Origin: Psychrobacillus sp042885655
GTDB lineage: Bacteria > Bacillota > Bacilli > Bacillales_A > Planococcaceae
NCBI RefSeq assembly: GCF_042885655.1
Contig: NZ_JBHVRO010000003.1
Location: 451,389-515,388, forward strand
Direction of reading: 5' to 3'
Length of the DNA: 64,000 nucleotides
A model generated the notes under the pieces. It saw only the letters and a program-made list of their open reading frames with translations. It ran no database searches and was not told the origin of the DNA. Below, piece by piece: positions 29,701 through 37,697 of this stretch. The position numbers and the translations under genes were made by a program. Positions within the stretch are counted from its first letter, which is position 1; the number at the start of each line of letters is the position of its first letter.

Positions 29701-30594
29701 ATGAGAAAAGCTTTAGTTTTAGGGGGAACAAGATTTTTTGGCGTGCATCTAGTGGAAGCATTATTGGATAAAGGATTTGAGGTAACGATTGCCACAAGAG
29801 GAAAAACAGTGGATTCTTTTTCAACAAGAGTGAATAGAATCGTATGTGATCGATTAAATTTAGTTGAAAGTAAGGAACGCTTTAAAAACGAAAAATGGGA
29901 TATTATCTTTGACCAAATCTGTTATTCTTCAAAGGAAGCAATAGATGCAATTGAAGTGTTCAAGGATAAGACGTTGAAATACGTTTTTACTTCTTCTAAG
30001 TCTGTATACGACGAAGGAAATGGAGAAGTAGGATATGTGGAAGATGACTTTATTCCAACCAACTATCCAATCATTGAAGGACCAAAAGAGGAATTTTCGT
30101 ATATGGAAGGAAAACGACAAGCAGAAGCAGTATTTTTTCAGAAAGCTCCATTTCCAGTAGTAGCAGTTAGATTTCCAATTGTTTTAGGTTTAAATGATTA
30201 TACCGAACGTCTTAAATTTCATATAGAGAAAATAGTGAATAATGAGGAAATCCATTTAGTAAATCCAGAAGCCAGTATGGATTTCATATCGGAAGAAGAA
30301 GCAGGGCATTTCCTAGCATGGATTGGACTTTCCGAATTCACGGGCCCTATTAATGCGACATCTGACGGAAAAGTAAAAATTGGGGACATGATTGCTACAA
30401 TAGAAGAGAAGGCGCAAACATCTGCGATAATTACTGCTACATCGAATGAAAACAATGCTTCGCCGTACAACATTTCTCAGACGTGGTTAATTAGCAATAA
30501 ACGAGCAAGAAACTTAGGTTTTAAATTTAAAGATTTGAATGAATATCTGCCAGTGCTAATCGAAGATATATTAGAAGAAGTTAAAATAACTTAA
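29701..30594 (+). CDS. NAD-dependent epimerase/dehydratase (extended SDR) family protein
   Basis: 297 aa; ATG behind AAGGAGATGAAGA. The N-terminal Rossmann motif GGTRFFG is the glycine-rich dinucleotide-binding loop, followed by an acidic turn (FDQICY) and a downstream F-S-Y-M-E-G-K-R segment fitting the SDR Tyr-x-x-x-Lys pair (FSYMEGKRQAEA). Extended SDRs modify nucleotide sugars or related metabolites; the substrate is not evident. Similar proteins in Bacillales are often annotated as sugar epimerases without proof. It stands alone, ended by a palindrome plus T-tract. Confidence 0.8.
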   Translation: MRKALVLGGTRFFGVHLVEALLDKGFEVTIATRGKTVDSFSTRVNRIVCDRLNLVESKERFKNEKWDIIFDQICYSSKEAIDAIEVFKDKTLKYVFTSSKSVYDEGNGEVGYVEDDFIPTNYPIIEGPKEEFSYMEGKRQAEAVFFQKAPFPVVAVRFPIVLGLNDYTERLKFHIEKIVNNEEIHLVNPEASMDFISEEEAGHFLAWIGLSEFTGPINATSDGKVKIGDMIATIEEKAQTSAIITATSNENNASPYNISQTWLISNKRARNLGFKFKDLNEYLPVLIEDILEEVKIT

Positions 30595-30654
30595 ATTCAC
30601 AATTCATATAAAAAATAGCCGCCAAAGCGTATAAGCTGAGCGGATTTTTCTATG

Positions 30655-30708
30655 TTACAAGATTATTACTGGTGCCTGGCACCAGTAATAATCTTGTAAT
30701 GTTTTTTT
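30655..30708. repeat. GGTGCC palindrome family, copy with 22-bp perfect arms
   Basis: Core GGTGCCTGGCACC centred at 30677 with perfectly complementary arms 30655-30676 and 30678-30699, followed by GTTTTTTT. It can act as a terminator for the epimerase gene; its T-run overlaps the end of the convergent hydrolase gene. The arms are the same as in the 38.2-kb copy. Confidence 0.9.
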
Positions 30709-31516
30709 AGCCAATAAAACTTACGAGTTCTTGATTAAACTTGTCTTTCTCGCAATAAAATAACCCATGGCCGCTGTATTCAAAAGGTATTAAAATGGAG
30801 TTTTGTATACTTTGATGCATTAATTCTCCTAAAATAAACGGACATATTTTATCCTGTTTTCCATGCATAATAGCTGTAGGAACTTGTATTTGGGGTAAAT
30901 CGTTTCGGAGATCCTCGTCACGCAAGGAAACTAAACACTTTGCAGTAGCGTTACCTGATGCGATTAACCCAAGCCCATGGAACCAATCGATAAAGCTTTT
31001 GGATAAATAGCGAGCGAAAAAAGTATCTCCAAAATCGCTTAACATTTTAGGGCGATCGGAGTAAGTAGCTTCAATTAGTTTATTGACTTCTCCTATTGTT
31101 AATCCGTATGGAAAATTTGGTCGCTGTGTGAAAATAGGCGCTGCTGCCCCAATAAGCGCAAGTTTTGCAACTTTGTATCCATTATGACGAGCCATATATC
31201 GTATAGATATAGCACCACCCATTGAGTGTCCTGCAAGCGTAATATTCTCTAATCCTAATGTATCAATAATGATGCGGATATCATCTGCCAATCGGTCATA
31301 AGAATATCCATCCCAAGGTCGATTTGATTTGCCAAATCCACGAATATCTATCCCTATGCAACGATAGCCCTTTGCGGGGAGATGATCGAACTGATACTCG
31401 AACATCTGATGGTTTGCGGGCCATCCATGTATGAAGAAAATTGTTTTAGTCGAAGCTGGATTAATATCCTCGACGTAAATATTCACACCTTTTTCTACTT
31501 TTACGTAATAACCCAT
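30707..31516 (-). CDS. Alpha/beta-fold hydrolase
   Basis: 269 aa. The start is ATG at 31516, with GGAGG seven bases upstream; the ORF's ATG at 31531 lies before that ribosome site. Oxyanion-hole motif HGWP, nucleophile elbow GHSMGG, acid HGKQDK and a C-terminal catalytic His in YSGHGLF are all present. This is a full Ser-Asp-His triad of the haloperoxidase/arylesterase-like group. No signal peptide, so cytoplasmic. The substrate cannot be predicted. It is monocistronic and convergent with the epimerase-like gene. Confidence 0.88.
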   Translation of the reverse strand: MGYYVKVEKGVNIYVEDINPASTKTIFFIHGWPANHQMFEYQFDHLPAKGYRCIGIDIRGFGKSNRPWDGYSYDRLADDIRIIIDTLGLENITLAGHSMGGAISIRYMARHNGYKVAKLALIGAAAPIFTQRPNFPYGLTIGEVNKLIEATYSDRPKMLSDFGDTFFARYLSKSFIDWFHGLGLIASGNATAKCLVSLRDEDLRNDLPQIQVPTAIMHGKQDKICPFILGELMHQSIQNSILIPFEYSGHGLFYCEKDKFNQELVSFIG

Positions 31517-31654
31517 CACTATTCCTCCCATACAAAGGCGATCTTTTAATATATGAGATTATAATTAAATTTATTCGATGTGTGGTAATAGGGCTGAATT
31601 GCATCTTCGTCCGTGATTTTTTAGTAGAGAGTAGAGTCTTCTATTATTGCAGTT

Positions 31655-31694
31655 GTATTACAGGTGCCTGGCACCAGTAATATTTATGTAATGA
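31655..31694. repeat. GGTGCC palindrome family, short-armed copy
   Basis: ATTACAGGTGCC/GGCACCAGTAAT around a T at 31669, with one mismatch; the outer flanks are poorly paired. Confidence 0.7.
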
Positions 31695-31788
31695 TTACCT
31701 TGACATATGACGGCAATTTGCGACAAAATTCGAGTTGGATAAATTGATTTGTAAGGGAGATTTTGCTATCCTTTAAATTGTGAGTAAA

Positions 31789-31803
31789 TAATACTAATTA
31801 TCA
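31789..31803. promoter_or_regulatory. Possible Fur/PerR-type box
   Basis: Read on the minus strand, TGATAATTAGTATTA matches the left arm of the TGATAATNATTATCA-type Fur/PerR box fully and the right arm in part. It lies just before the peroxiredoxin ribosome site, where PerR boxes occur for peroxide-stress genes. Unproven. Confidence 0.3.
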
Positions 31804-31820
31804 TTTTGGAGGGATTATAC

Positions 31821-32363
31821 ATGGCAGAGCGCATGGTAGGTAAACAAGCACCACGTTTTACAATGGACGCAGTTTTAGCGGACAAGTCATTTGGTAAAGT
31901 AAGTTTAGAAGAAATAATGAATGAAGATAAATGGACAGTTTTATTCTTTTATCCAATGGATTTTACTTTTGTTTGTCCAACTGAAATCACGGCGATGTCT
32001 GATCGTTATGATGAGTTTGAAGATTTAGATGCAGAAGTTATTGGGGTATCTACAGATACAATTCATACGCATTTAGCTTGGATTAACACAGCTCGCCAAG
32101 ACAATGGTTTAGGCGAATTAAAATATCCTCTAGCTGCTGATACAAATCATGCAGTTGCACGTGAATATGGTGTGTTAATCGAAGAAGAAGGGATCGCACT
32201 TCGCGGACTTTTCATCATCAATCCTGAAGGCGAAATGCAGTACCAAACAGTATTCCATAATAACATCGGTCGCGACGTAGATGAAACACTTCGCGTACTT
32301 CAAGCACTTCAAACAGGTGGTCTGTGCCCAGCGAACTGGCGTCCAGGTCAAAAAACACTATAA
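31821..32363 (+). CDS. 2-Cys peroxiredoxin (AhpC/TSA family)
   Basis: 180 aa from the ATG at 31821 (GGAGGG six bases upstream). Peroxidatic Cys52 lies in FTFVCPTE, and resolving Cys169 in GGLCPANW near the C-terminus. This is the typical 2-Cys arrangement, with the full length of Bacillus YkuU-type peroxiredoxins. The enzyme reduces hydrogen peroxide and organic peroxides in the cytoplasm using a thioredoxin-like reductant. The next gene codes for a thioredoxin-like protein, but an intervening terminator at 32496 argues against one operon. A possible PerR box lies just upstream. Confidence 0.94.
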   Translation: MAERMVGKQAPRFTMDAVLADKSFGKVSLEEIMNEDKWTVLFFYPMDFTFVCPTEITAMSDRYDEFEDLDAEVIGVSTDTIHTHLAWINTARQDNGLGELKYPLAADTNHAVAREYGVLIEEEGIALRGLFIINPEGEMQYQTVFHNNIGRDVDETLRVLQALQTGGLCPANWRPGQKTL

Positions 32364-32495
32364 TTTAATCAAGGTACTTGAATTTGATTAATATAATATA
32401 CTTACAGCAGATACCGCAGATTTTATTAAGAAGCTATCAAGCATAAAATCTCGAACATAAATATGCTCAGTTTTATTTGAATTGAATTTAAAAAG

Positions 32496-32531
32496 TTCTC
32501 CATGTATTTACTAGTTCATGGAGAATTTTTT
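32496..32531 (+). terminator. Intrinsic terminator
   Basis: TTCTCCATG (32496-32504) pairs with CATGGAGAA (32517-32525), followed by TTTTTT. It ends the peroxiredoxin transcript 130 bp after its stop. Confidence 0.8.
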
Positions 32532-32557
32532 ACATATGGAAAAGGAGAAGTTCTGAA

Positions 32558-33013
32558 ATGAAATTACGTACACCAATGCCTGAATTAACTGGCGCTACTG
32601 CCTGGTTAAATGGAGAAGTAACCACTAGTGAGCTAGTCGGCGAAAAACCAACATTAATTCATTTCTGGTCAATCAGCTGTGGACTTTGTAAAGAAGCAAT
32701 GCCAAATGTGAACGAGTTCCGTGACCAGTATAAAGACGAACTAAATGTTGTCGCTGTTCATATGCCACGTTCTGAAAAAGATGTAGATCTTGAGGAAATT
32801 AAAAAAGTAGCTGCGGAACATAATATTACACAACCAATTTTTGTTGATAGCGAGTTAAAGCTAACAGACGTTTTTGAAAATCAATACGTTCCAGCTTATT
32901 ACGTTTTCGATAAAGACGGACAACTCCGCCATTTCCAAGCTGGCGGAAGCGGTATGAAAATGCTAGAAAAACGTGTTAACCGAGTGTTGGATGAAATGCG
33001 CAACGCAGAATAA
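32558..33013 (+). CDS. Thioredoxin-like TlpA/ResA-family protein, cytoplasmic
   Basis: 151 aa; ATG with AAAAGGAG upstream. The thioredoxin fold carries the redox pair Cys41-Gly-Leu-Cys44 (SISCGLCKEAMP) and a cis-Pro in QYVPAYYVF. It lacks the signal anchor usual for ResA/TlpA, so it probably works in the cytoplasm as a thiol-disulfide oxidoreductase, similar to YkuV of Bacillus. YkuV stands next to the peroxiredoxin YkuU in Bacillus subtilis, and the same neighbour pair is present here. It may be the reductant for the upstream peroxiredoxin (inference). Confidence 0.9.
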   Translation: MKLRTPMPELTGATAWLNGEVTTSELVGEKPTLIHFWSISCGLCKEAMPNVNEFRDQYKDELNVVAVHMPRSEKDVDLEEIKKVAAEHNITQPIFVDSELKLTDVFENQYVPAYYVFDKDGQLRHFQAGGSGMKMLEKRVNRVLDEMRNAE

Positions 33014-33026
33014 GTAAATATAGATG

Positions 33027-33077
33027 GCTAAGAACTAATTGGATTTTTATAAATTCAGGTGGTTCTTGGCTTTTTTA
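33027..33077 (+). terminator. Intrinsic terminator
   Basis: GCTAAGAAC (33027-33035) pairs with GTTCTTGGC (33062-33070) with one mismatch, then TTTTTTATT. Confidence 0.7.
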
Positions 33078-33103
33078 TTTGGAACTGAAATAATTTTTAG
33101 CAT

Positions 33104-33195
33104 TTGGTCTCGGGTTCAGTAGAATTGATTGCGGAATTGGGTGATTTAGTCTCGGGTTCAAGTAAATTGATTGCGGGTTCACTTTAATTGGTCTT
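33104..33195. repeat. Two-copy 42-bp tandem repeat
   Basis: GTCTCGGGTTCA starts at 33107 and again at 33149, each followed by an AGTA-AATTGATTGCGG segment. A third, partial GGTCTTGAAC follows. This is non-coding and lies between the thioredoxin-like and deaminase genes. Confidence 0.6.
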
Positions 33196-33344
33196 GAACT
33201 GCTATTTTATGGATAAATGATTCGGTGTTTCATGAATGGTATTCTTGGTAGTCCATATTTTAATAATGGTTCGCTCATTTTATTAGATTATCGATTGCAT
33301 ACTCGTATATGCTAAAATATTTTCAAAGAGGAGGAATGCTGATT

Positions 33345-33800
33345 ATGGATAAATTTATGAAAAGAGCGGTTGAATTAGCGGTCGAAAATGTACAAAGTGG
33401 AGGCCAACCATTTGGAGCGGTACTAGTGAAAGATGGGGAAGTTGTCTCAGAGGGTGTAAATGAGTTGCACATTAAGCATGACGTAAGCGGACATGCTGAG
33501 TTGCTTGCGATTCGTCGAGCACAGGAAAAATTACGAACTAATGATTTATCTGGATCTATAATATATGCGAGTGGTGCACCTTGTGCAATGTGCTACAGTG
33601 CAATGATGTTTGCTGGAATTGAAAAAGCTTATTACTGTGCAACCTTGGAAGATGCAAAAGCAGCTGGGCTCGGAAAGTCAGCAACGATTTATGAGGAACT
33701 GCAAAAACCAGCAGGCGATCGAATATTCCAGATGCGTCATATGGAAATTGAAGAAGGAATGTCAAATCCAATGGAATTATGGAAAGAGCGAAATTTCTGA
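33345..33800 (+). CDS. Guanine deaminase-like nucleoside/base deaminase
   Basis: 151 aa from the ATG at 33345, with GAGGAGG ten bases upstream. The cytidine-deaminase-fold zinc site is complete: His50-Ala-Glu52 (GHAELLAIRRA) and Cys80-Ala-Met-Cys83 (GAPCAMC). Length and the EERxxQMRHME-like tail match Bacillus GuaD, which converts guanine to xanthine and ammonia. tRNA adenosine deaminase (TadA) is the main alternative, but its usual context (next to dnaX) is missing. Cytoplasmic and monocistronic; a palindrome element follows. Confidence 0.85.
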   Translation: MDKFMKRAVELAVENVQSGGQPFGAVLVKDGEVVSEGVNELHIKHDVSGHAELLAIRRAQEKLRTNDLSGSIIYASGAPCAMCYSAMMFAGIEKAYYCATLEDAKAAGLGKSATIYEELQKPAGDRIFQMRHMEIEEGMSNPMELWKERNF

Positions 33801-33826
33801 AGATAAATATGTTGTTCGTGGTGAAG

Positions 33827-33867
33827 TATATTACAGGTGCCTGGCACCAGTAACAAATTTGTAATAT
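33827..33867. repeat. GGTGCC palindrome family, copy with shortened left arm
   Basis: ATATTACAGGTGCC-T-GGCACCAGTAACAAATTTGTAATAT: the outer ATATTAC/GTAATAT pairing survives while about ten bases are missing from the left arm. It looks like a deletion in a once symmetrical copy. Confidence 0.75.
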
Positions 33868-33902
33868 GACTGTAATAGATGGGATAGGATAGGGGGATTT
33901 GT

Positions 33903-34601
33903 TTGCGACCGATTATTGGTGTTTCTTCCAGTTTGAAAGAGGATGTTCTGACTGTTCCAACGGAGAATATGCGTGCGATTGCGAAATTTGGAGGAGTACC
34001 TCTTGTGCTCCCCAATATGGTGTACGATGGAATTGATAGAATTGCTGAAATGATAGATGGGTTGCTTTTAACTGGTGGCGGGGATATAGATCCTACTTTA
34101 TTCGGAGAAGAGCCACAACAAGGTCTTGGGGAAATCACACCTGAGCGAGATGCTTTTGAAATAGCTTTGATACTAAAAATGTTGGAGCTGAATAAACCGA
34201 TTTTAGGAATATGTAGGGGTGCACAAATTCTAAATATTGCCGTTGGTGGTGATATGTTTCAAGATATTTATTCGCAAATTAAATGTAAACTTTTACAACA
34301 TAGCCAAAAAGCTCCGCGTTGGCATGCTTCGCACTATGTTCAAGTAACGAAGGGCTCCATTTTACATGAAATTGTACAAACTAAACAATTCAAAGTAAAT
34401 AGCTATCATCATCAGGCAAATCGAGGAGTTCCGAATGATTTTGAAGTAAGTGCTGTATCAAGTGATGGCATTGTCGAGGCAATTGAAAGTAAGAAACATA
34501 GGTTTGTTTTGGGAGTGCAATGGCATCCCGAATATTTGTTATTAAAAAAGGATTCGGAATCAGCTGCTATTTTTAGGGCATTTATAGATGCTTGCCTTTA
34601 A
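33903..34601 (+). CDS. Class-I glutamine amidotransferase-like hydrolase (peptidase C26, PuuD-type)
   Basis: 232 aa; TTG start at 33903 behind an AGGGGGAT ribosome site. The nucleophile is Cys104 in LGICRGAQ; the triad His is in VQWHPEY. The TGGGDIDP motif is typical of gamma-glutamyl-gamma-aminobutyrate hydrolases, which cleave gamma-glutamyl amides in putrescine catabolism. The exact substrate is not shown by sequence, and no other putrescine genes lie nearby. A paralogue with the same architecture lies at 57936-58730. Confidence 0.87.
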   Translation: MRPIIGVSSSLKEDVLTVPTENMRAIAKFGGVPLVLPNMVYDGIDRIAEMIDGLLLTGGGDIDPTLFGEEPQQGLGEITPERDAFEIALILKMLELNKPILGICRGAQILNIAVGGDMFQDIYSQIKCKLLQHSQKAPRWHASHYVQVTKGSILHEIVQTKQFKVNSYHHQANRGVPNDFEVSAVSSDGIVEAIESKKHRFVLGVQWHPEYLLLKKDSESAAIFRAFIDACL

Positions 34602-34631
34602 ATAATTGAATTTGATGTTTATAGTTAGAAG

Positions 34632-34659
34632 CGACTGTTAATTAGCAGTCGTTTTTTTA
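34632..34659 (+). terminator. Intrinsic terminator
   Basis: CGACTG (34632-34637) pairs with CAGTCG (34646-34651), followed by TTTTTTT. Confidence 0.75.
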
Positions 34660-34800
34660 TATGGTCTCGGTTTGTGTTTAAATAATCTCATTCAGCCTTT
34701 TTTTTTTAAAATCTTTAGAAGTTAATTAAAAAATTTTAATTCATGAAACAAATTTAAATGGGAAAGCTACTTTAAGTATTAAAAAAAGGAGGCATTTTGA

Positions 34801-35790
34801 ATGCGGCGTTTGATATCACTCATTTGCTTCATTAGTGCATTTTTCTTTCTTGTTTGCTCAAACGTTTCCGCCGCTGAGGAACCTTCGAGAGAACAGGTTT
34901 TAGAAAAGCGAATGGATTACTATTTAAAATACTCAGGTATTACGCTACCTTGGTATTACCTGGCTGCTGTCGATCAATACGAACGAAATATTCAACAAGT
35001 ACGTAATGATATTCCTAAGAGGGACGGTGTGGTTGCCGTCCAATTTTCCGATAATTATTGGACAGGCTTACTTAATCCTAAAAATGATGATACCAATTTA
35101 ATTTCCATCGTCTTCTTTGAGGGAAATGGAGCCGATGGAAATGAAGACGGATTTGCTGATCGCAAAAATGATGATGATGTCATGTATACCATGTCAGAGT
35201 ATTTAAGTAGCTTCGGTCCTACTGAAAAAGATTTCAAAAGGGCGTTAAAAGAGTATTACCAGCGGGATGAAGCTGTTAATCAGATCATAACAATTGCTAA
35301 AATCTATAAACAATTTGAAACAATAAATTTGGATAAGCACGCTTTTCCTTTAGATATTCTCCGTGATTTTAGTTATAAAAGTACTTGGGGCGAGTCAAGA
35401 GGCTGGGGTGGACGCAGAATACACGAAGGAACAGATTTATTTGCCTCTTACGGAGTTCCAGTGAAGTCAACATCCTATGGGATTGTAGAAACAATGGGTT
35501 GGAACGATTACGGGGGATGGCGAATTGGTATTCGCGACATTCATAATACCTATCATTATTATGCCCACTTATCCAGTTATAAAAAAGGGATTAAAGAAGG
35601 AGATATTCTGGCACCTGGAGCGATAATTGGCTACGTTGGAAGTTCGGGTTATGGAAAAAAAGGAACTGCAGGAAAATTTCCACCTCACTTACATTACGGA
35701 ATGTACAAATTTAACGGAAGAATTGAATGGGCATACGACCCTTTCTCTTCATTGAAACGATGGGAGCAGGAAGAGAAAAAAGGAAGTTAA
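34801..35790 (+). CDS. Secreted M23-family (LytM) peptidoglycan endopeptidase, LytH-like
   Basis: 329 aa; ATG with AAAAAGGAGG upstream. Signal peptide 1-24 (NVSA/AEE). The N-terminal 180 residues are a helical domain found in LytH-like Bacillales proteins. The C-terminal M23 domain has zinc ligands His208 and Asp212 (HEGTD) and the HLHYG motif near residue 300. Length and layout fit LytH, the L-Ala-D-Glu endopeptidase that trims cortex peptidoglycan during sporulation in Bacillus subtilis. That assignment is by similarity of layout only. Exported, acting on the cell wall. Confidence 0.88.
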   Translation: MRRLISLICFISAFFFLVCSNVSAAEEPSREQVLEKRMDYYLKYSGITLPWYYLAAVDQYERNIQQVRNDIPKRDGVVAVQFSDNYWTGLLNPKNDDTNLISIVFFEGNGADGNEDGFADRKNDDDVMYTMSEYLSSFGPTEKDFKRALKEYYQRDEAVNQIITIAKIYKQFETINLDKHAFPLDILRDFSYKSTWGESRGWGGRRIHEGTDLFASYGVPVKSTSYGIVETMGWNDYGGWRIGIRDIHNTYHYYAHLSSYKKGIKEGDILAPGAIIGYVGSSGYGKKGTAGKFPPHLHYGMYKFNGRIEWAYDPFSSLKRWEQEEKKGS

Positions 35791-35797
35791 TGGATTG

Positions 35798-35842
35798 TTA
35801 CAAAGTTGTTACCGGTGCCTGGCACCAGTAACAACTTTGTCA
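35798..35842. repeat. GGTGCC palindrome family copy
   Basis: Centre at 35820; the arms 35800-35819 and 35821-35840 are complementary except for one position. The arm sequence (ACAAAGTTGTTAC) differs from the other copies. Confidence 0.85.
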
Positions 35843-35854
35843 TATAGTTTTATT

Positions 35855-36190
35855 TTATTTGCTTATAATGAGTGAAAGCCAGTAAATATGCTGTGCGAGT
35901 AAATATGTGTAGATGAGTAGGGTTGCGCCGATTAGCAATTGTATGATTTTTTTTAGATGTAGTTTTGTTGTAATGTATATTAAAAGAAGTGGTAGGAAGA
36001 TTTTTATTGCATAAAATCCGAGTATGCTAGATTCGTATATAACTCGCATGATGGGGTTTGCTTCAGTGATGTGATTGTTTCGGATGCCGAAGTCCGTGAA
36101 GATGCTATCGAGGATGGCTAAAATTAGAAGAATTGTAGCTGCTTTAGTTGGTTTTGTATATGAAAAAAGTATTTGCTTTGTTTCTATGAT
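35855..36190 (-). CDS. DUF5658-like small membrane protein, start unclear
   Basis: The 64-codon frame from the ATG at 36049 is only the C-terminal part. The frame stays open upstream to a TGA near 36207 and encodes a helix (LLILAILDSIFTDFG) and an EANPIMRV motif typical of DUF5658 membrane proteins. No ATG, GTG or TTG occurs in that upstream part. AAAGGAAG precedes ATC/ATA codons at 36185-36190, so either a rare start codon is used or a frameshift separates the body from an ATG at 36204-36206. Three membrane segments are visible. Function unknown. Confidence 0.55.
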   Translation of the reverse strand: MIETKQILFSYTKPTKAATILLILAILDSIFTDFGIRNNHITEANPIMRVIYESSILGFYAIKIFLPLLLIYITTKLHLKKIIQLLIGATLLIYTYLLAQHIYWLSLIISK

Positions 36191-36285
36191 TTGAACTTCC
36201 TTTCATTTTAGTGACTGTTACAGTATGCAGAAATAGTTGTTGGATTATACGTAGTTTGTAGGGGATTTATTCTTTTGGATAGAAA

Positions 36286-36321
36286 AACTCCCTAAGTCAT
36301 TAAGTTGACATAGAGAGTTTT
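36286..36321 (-). terminator. Intrinsic terminator of the minus-strand HTH gene
   Basis: AAACTCCCTAAGTCA pairs with TGACATAGAGAGTTT (two mismatches). The minus-strand side runs into a T-tract. Confidence 0.7.
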
Positions 36322-36334
36322 GCTAATATTACCT

Positions 36335-36640
36335 CTAAGATAATTTTCTTAGGTGGGTAAAGGTTGGAGGGTTTTTGAGATTTTCCATTTCTTTTAATTG
36401 TTCATAATATTTTAATTCAATTTCTTTTAATCGTTCTATTTCATCCCTTGAGAAAGAGGAGAAACCATTTACTCCGCATTCCTTATACTTTCTTATCCAA
36501 GTTGTGATTGAATTAACACTCACATTTAATTCGTGAGCTAACTCTTTGCGTCCACGTCCATTATCAATAACTTCTTTTACTGCATACACTTTCTGTTCCA
36601 TTGTTGTTTTAGTATATCTTTTTCTAAATTGGCCGTGCAT
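36335..36640 (-). CDS. Orphan helix-turn-helix protein, IS3-family OrfA-like
   Basis: 101 aa; ATG with AAGGAGG seven bases upstream. Residues about 10-65 form a transposase-type HTH (KELAHELNVSVNSITTWIRKYKE), followed by a predicted coiled-coil helix rich in Glu and Lys, as in IS3 OrfA proteins. No OrfB (DDE integrase) frame follows; a terminator stands directly behind the stop instead, and no terminal inverted repeats are evident. It may be an IS remnant or a retained DNA-binding protein. Confidence 0.65.
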   Translation of the reverse strand: MHGQFRKRYTKTTMEQKVYAVKEVIDNGRGRKELAHELNVSVNSITTWIRKYKECGVNGFSSFSRDEIERLKEIELKYYEQLKEMENLKNPPTFTHLRKLS

Positions 36641-36946
36641 AATTGGTCCTCCTTATCTTATTAGGTACTTCCTGTTTTAATTGCTAATAGTTGTCATCCA
36701 ATTTATAAAACCTTATAAAATCAAAATGTGGAATCAACTTTAATATGGTATCGTCCGAACAGTCTGGGATAATAGTTAAATCAATATTTGTATAGAGTTT
36801 TCAATTAATGAAGGTATATTTAAATTACAAAAAAATGGTATAACCTGGCTATCAGCTAGCTTTTACATATCTTTTGTTTTTCATTCATGTTAATTTTGAA
36901 GTAAGGTGAATATTTTATAGGATTTTAAAAAGGAGTGTGATCAATC
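36641..36946. other. Intergenic region, no gene seen
   Basis: AT-rich, with no open frame, repeat or hairpin that could be supported, apart from the ribosome sites of the flanking divergent genes. Confidence 0.5.
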
Positions 36947-37612
36947 TTGAAAAATGTTTCATTCGTTTCTTCTTGGAGTGGTGGGAAGGATTCAGCGATG
37001 GCTTATTACCGTGCATTGAAATTAGGGATGATTCCTAAAAAGTTGTTGACGATGTTTGAAGAAGATGGAGAGGTTTCCAAATCGCATGCCCTTCCTCTAG
37101 AGGTAGTGAAGGCACAAGCAGAACGACTTGGTATGCCTTTATTAATAAAAGAGGCGAGTTGGAGTACATATGAGGTTCAGTTTAACGAAGCGATGAATGA
37201 GTGTAGGGAAGAAGGGATTACGCATGGAGTATTCGGAGATATTGACATCGAGGATCATTTAGAGTGGGTAAAGACTACTTGTGAAAAATCGGATATCGTT
37301 TCTGTACATCCTTTGTGGAAAATACCTCGTCGGGCAATTGTAGAAGAATTATTGGATGCTGGATTTGAGGCTTGGATTGTTGTGGTGAATACAAAGATGA
37401 TGCCGGCAAAATACGTAGGTAAACGTTTTACAAGAGCGTTAATTGAAGAACTAGAAGCAGAAGGCATTGATTCGTGTGGAGAAAGCGGGGAATTTCATAC
37501 GGTAATTGTCGATGGACCAATTTTTACGGAGAGGATACCAGTTCAAATTGGAGAGCCTGTCCAAAGAGGGGACTATATTTTTGCTCCTGTTTTATTAAAT
37601 AAAAAGGTTTAA
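36947..37612 (+). CDS. Dph6-related ATP pyrophosphatase (adenine nucleotide alpha hydrolase superfamily)
   Basis: 221 aa; TTG start eleven bases after AAAGGAG. The PP-loop SGGKDS (residues 11-16) binds the ATP phosphates. The conserved HGVFGDIDIEDHLEW and GEFHTVIVDGP segments are characteristic of the diphthine-ammonia ligase (Dph6/MJ0570) family. Bacteria lack diphthamide, so the bacterial members must have another, unknown amidation or adenylation substrate. Cytoplasmic and apparently monocistronic. Confidence 0.85.
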   Translation: MKNVSFVSSWSGGKDSAMAYYRALKLGMIPKKLLTMFEEDGEVSKSHALPLEVVKAQAERLGMPLLIKEASWSTYEVQFNEAMNECREEGITHGVFGDIDIEDHLEWVKTTCEKSDIVSVHPLWKIPRRAIVEELLDAGFEAWIVVVNTKMMPAKYVGKRFTRALIEELEAEGIDSCGESGEFHTVIVDGPIFTERIPVQIGEPVQRGDYIFAPVLLNKKV

Positions 37613-37697
37613 ATTCTTTTCGGTCTTTTCCGATTAATTATCTCTTCAAAGGGGCATCGTATATAAGAAAATACCTTTTTCTACTGGAGGATGTCGC

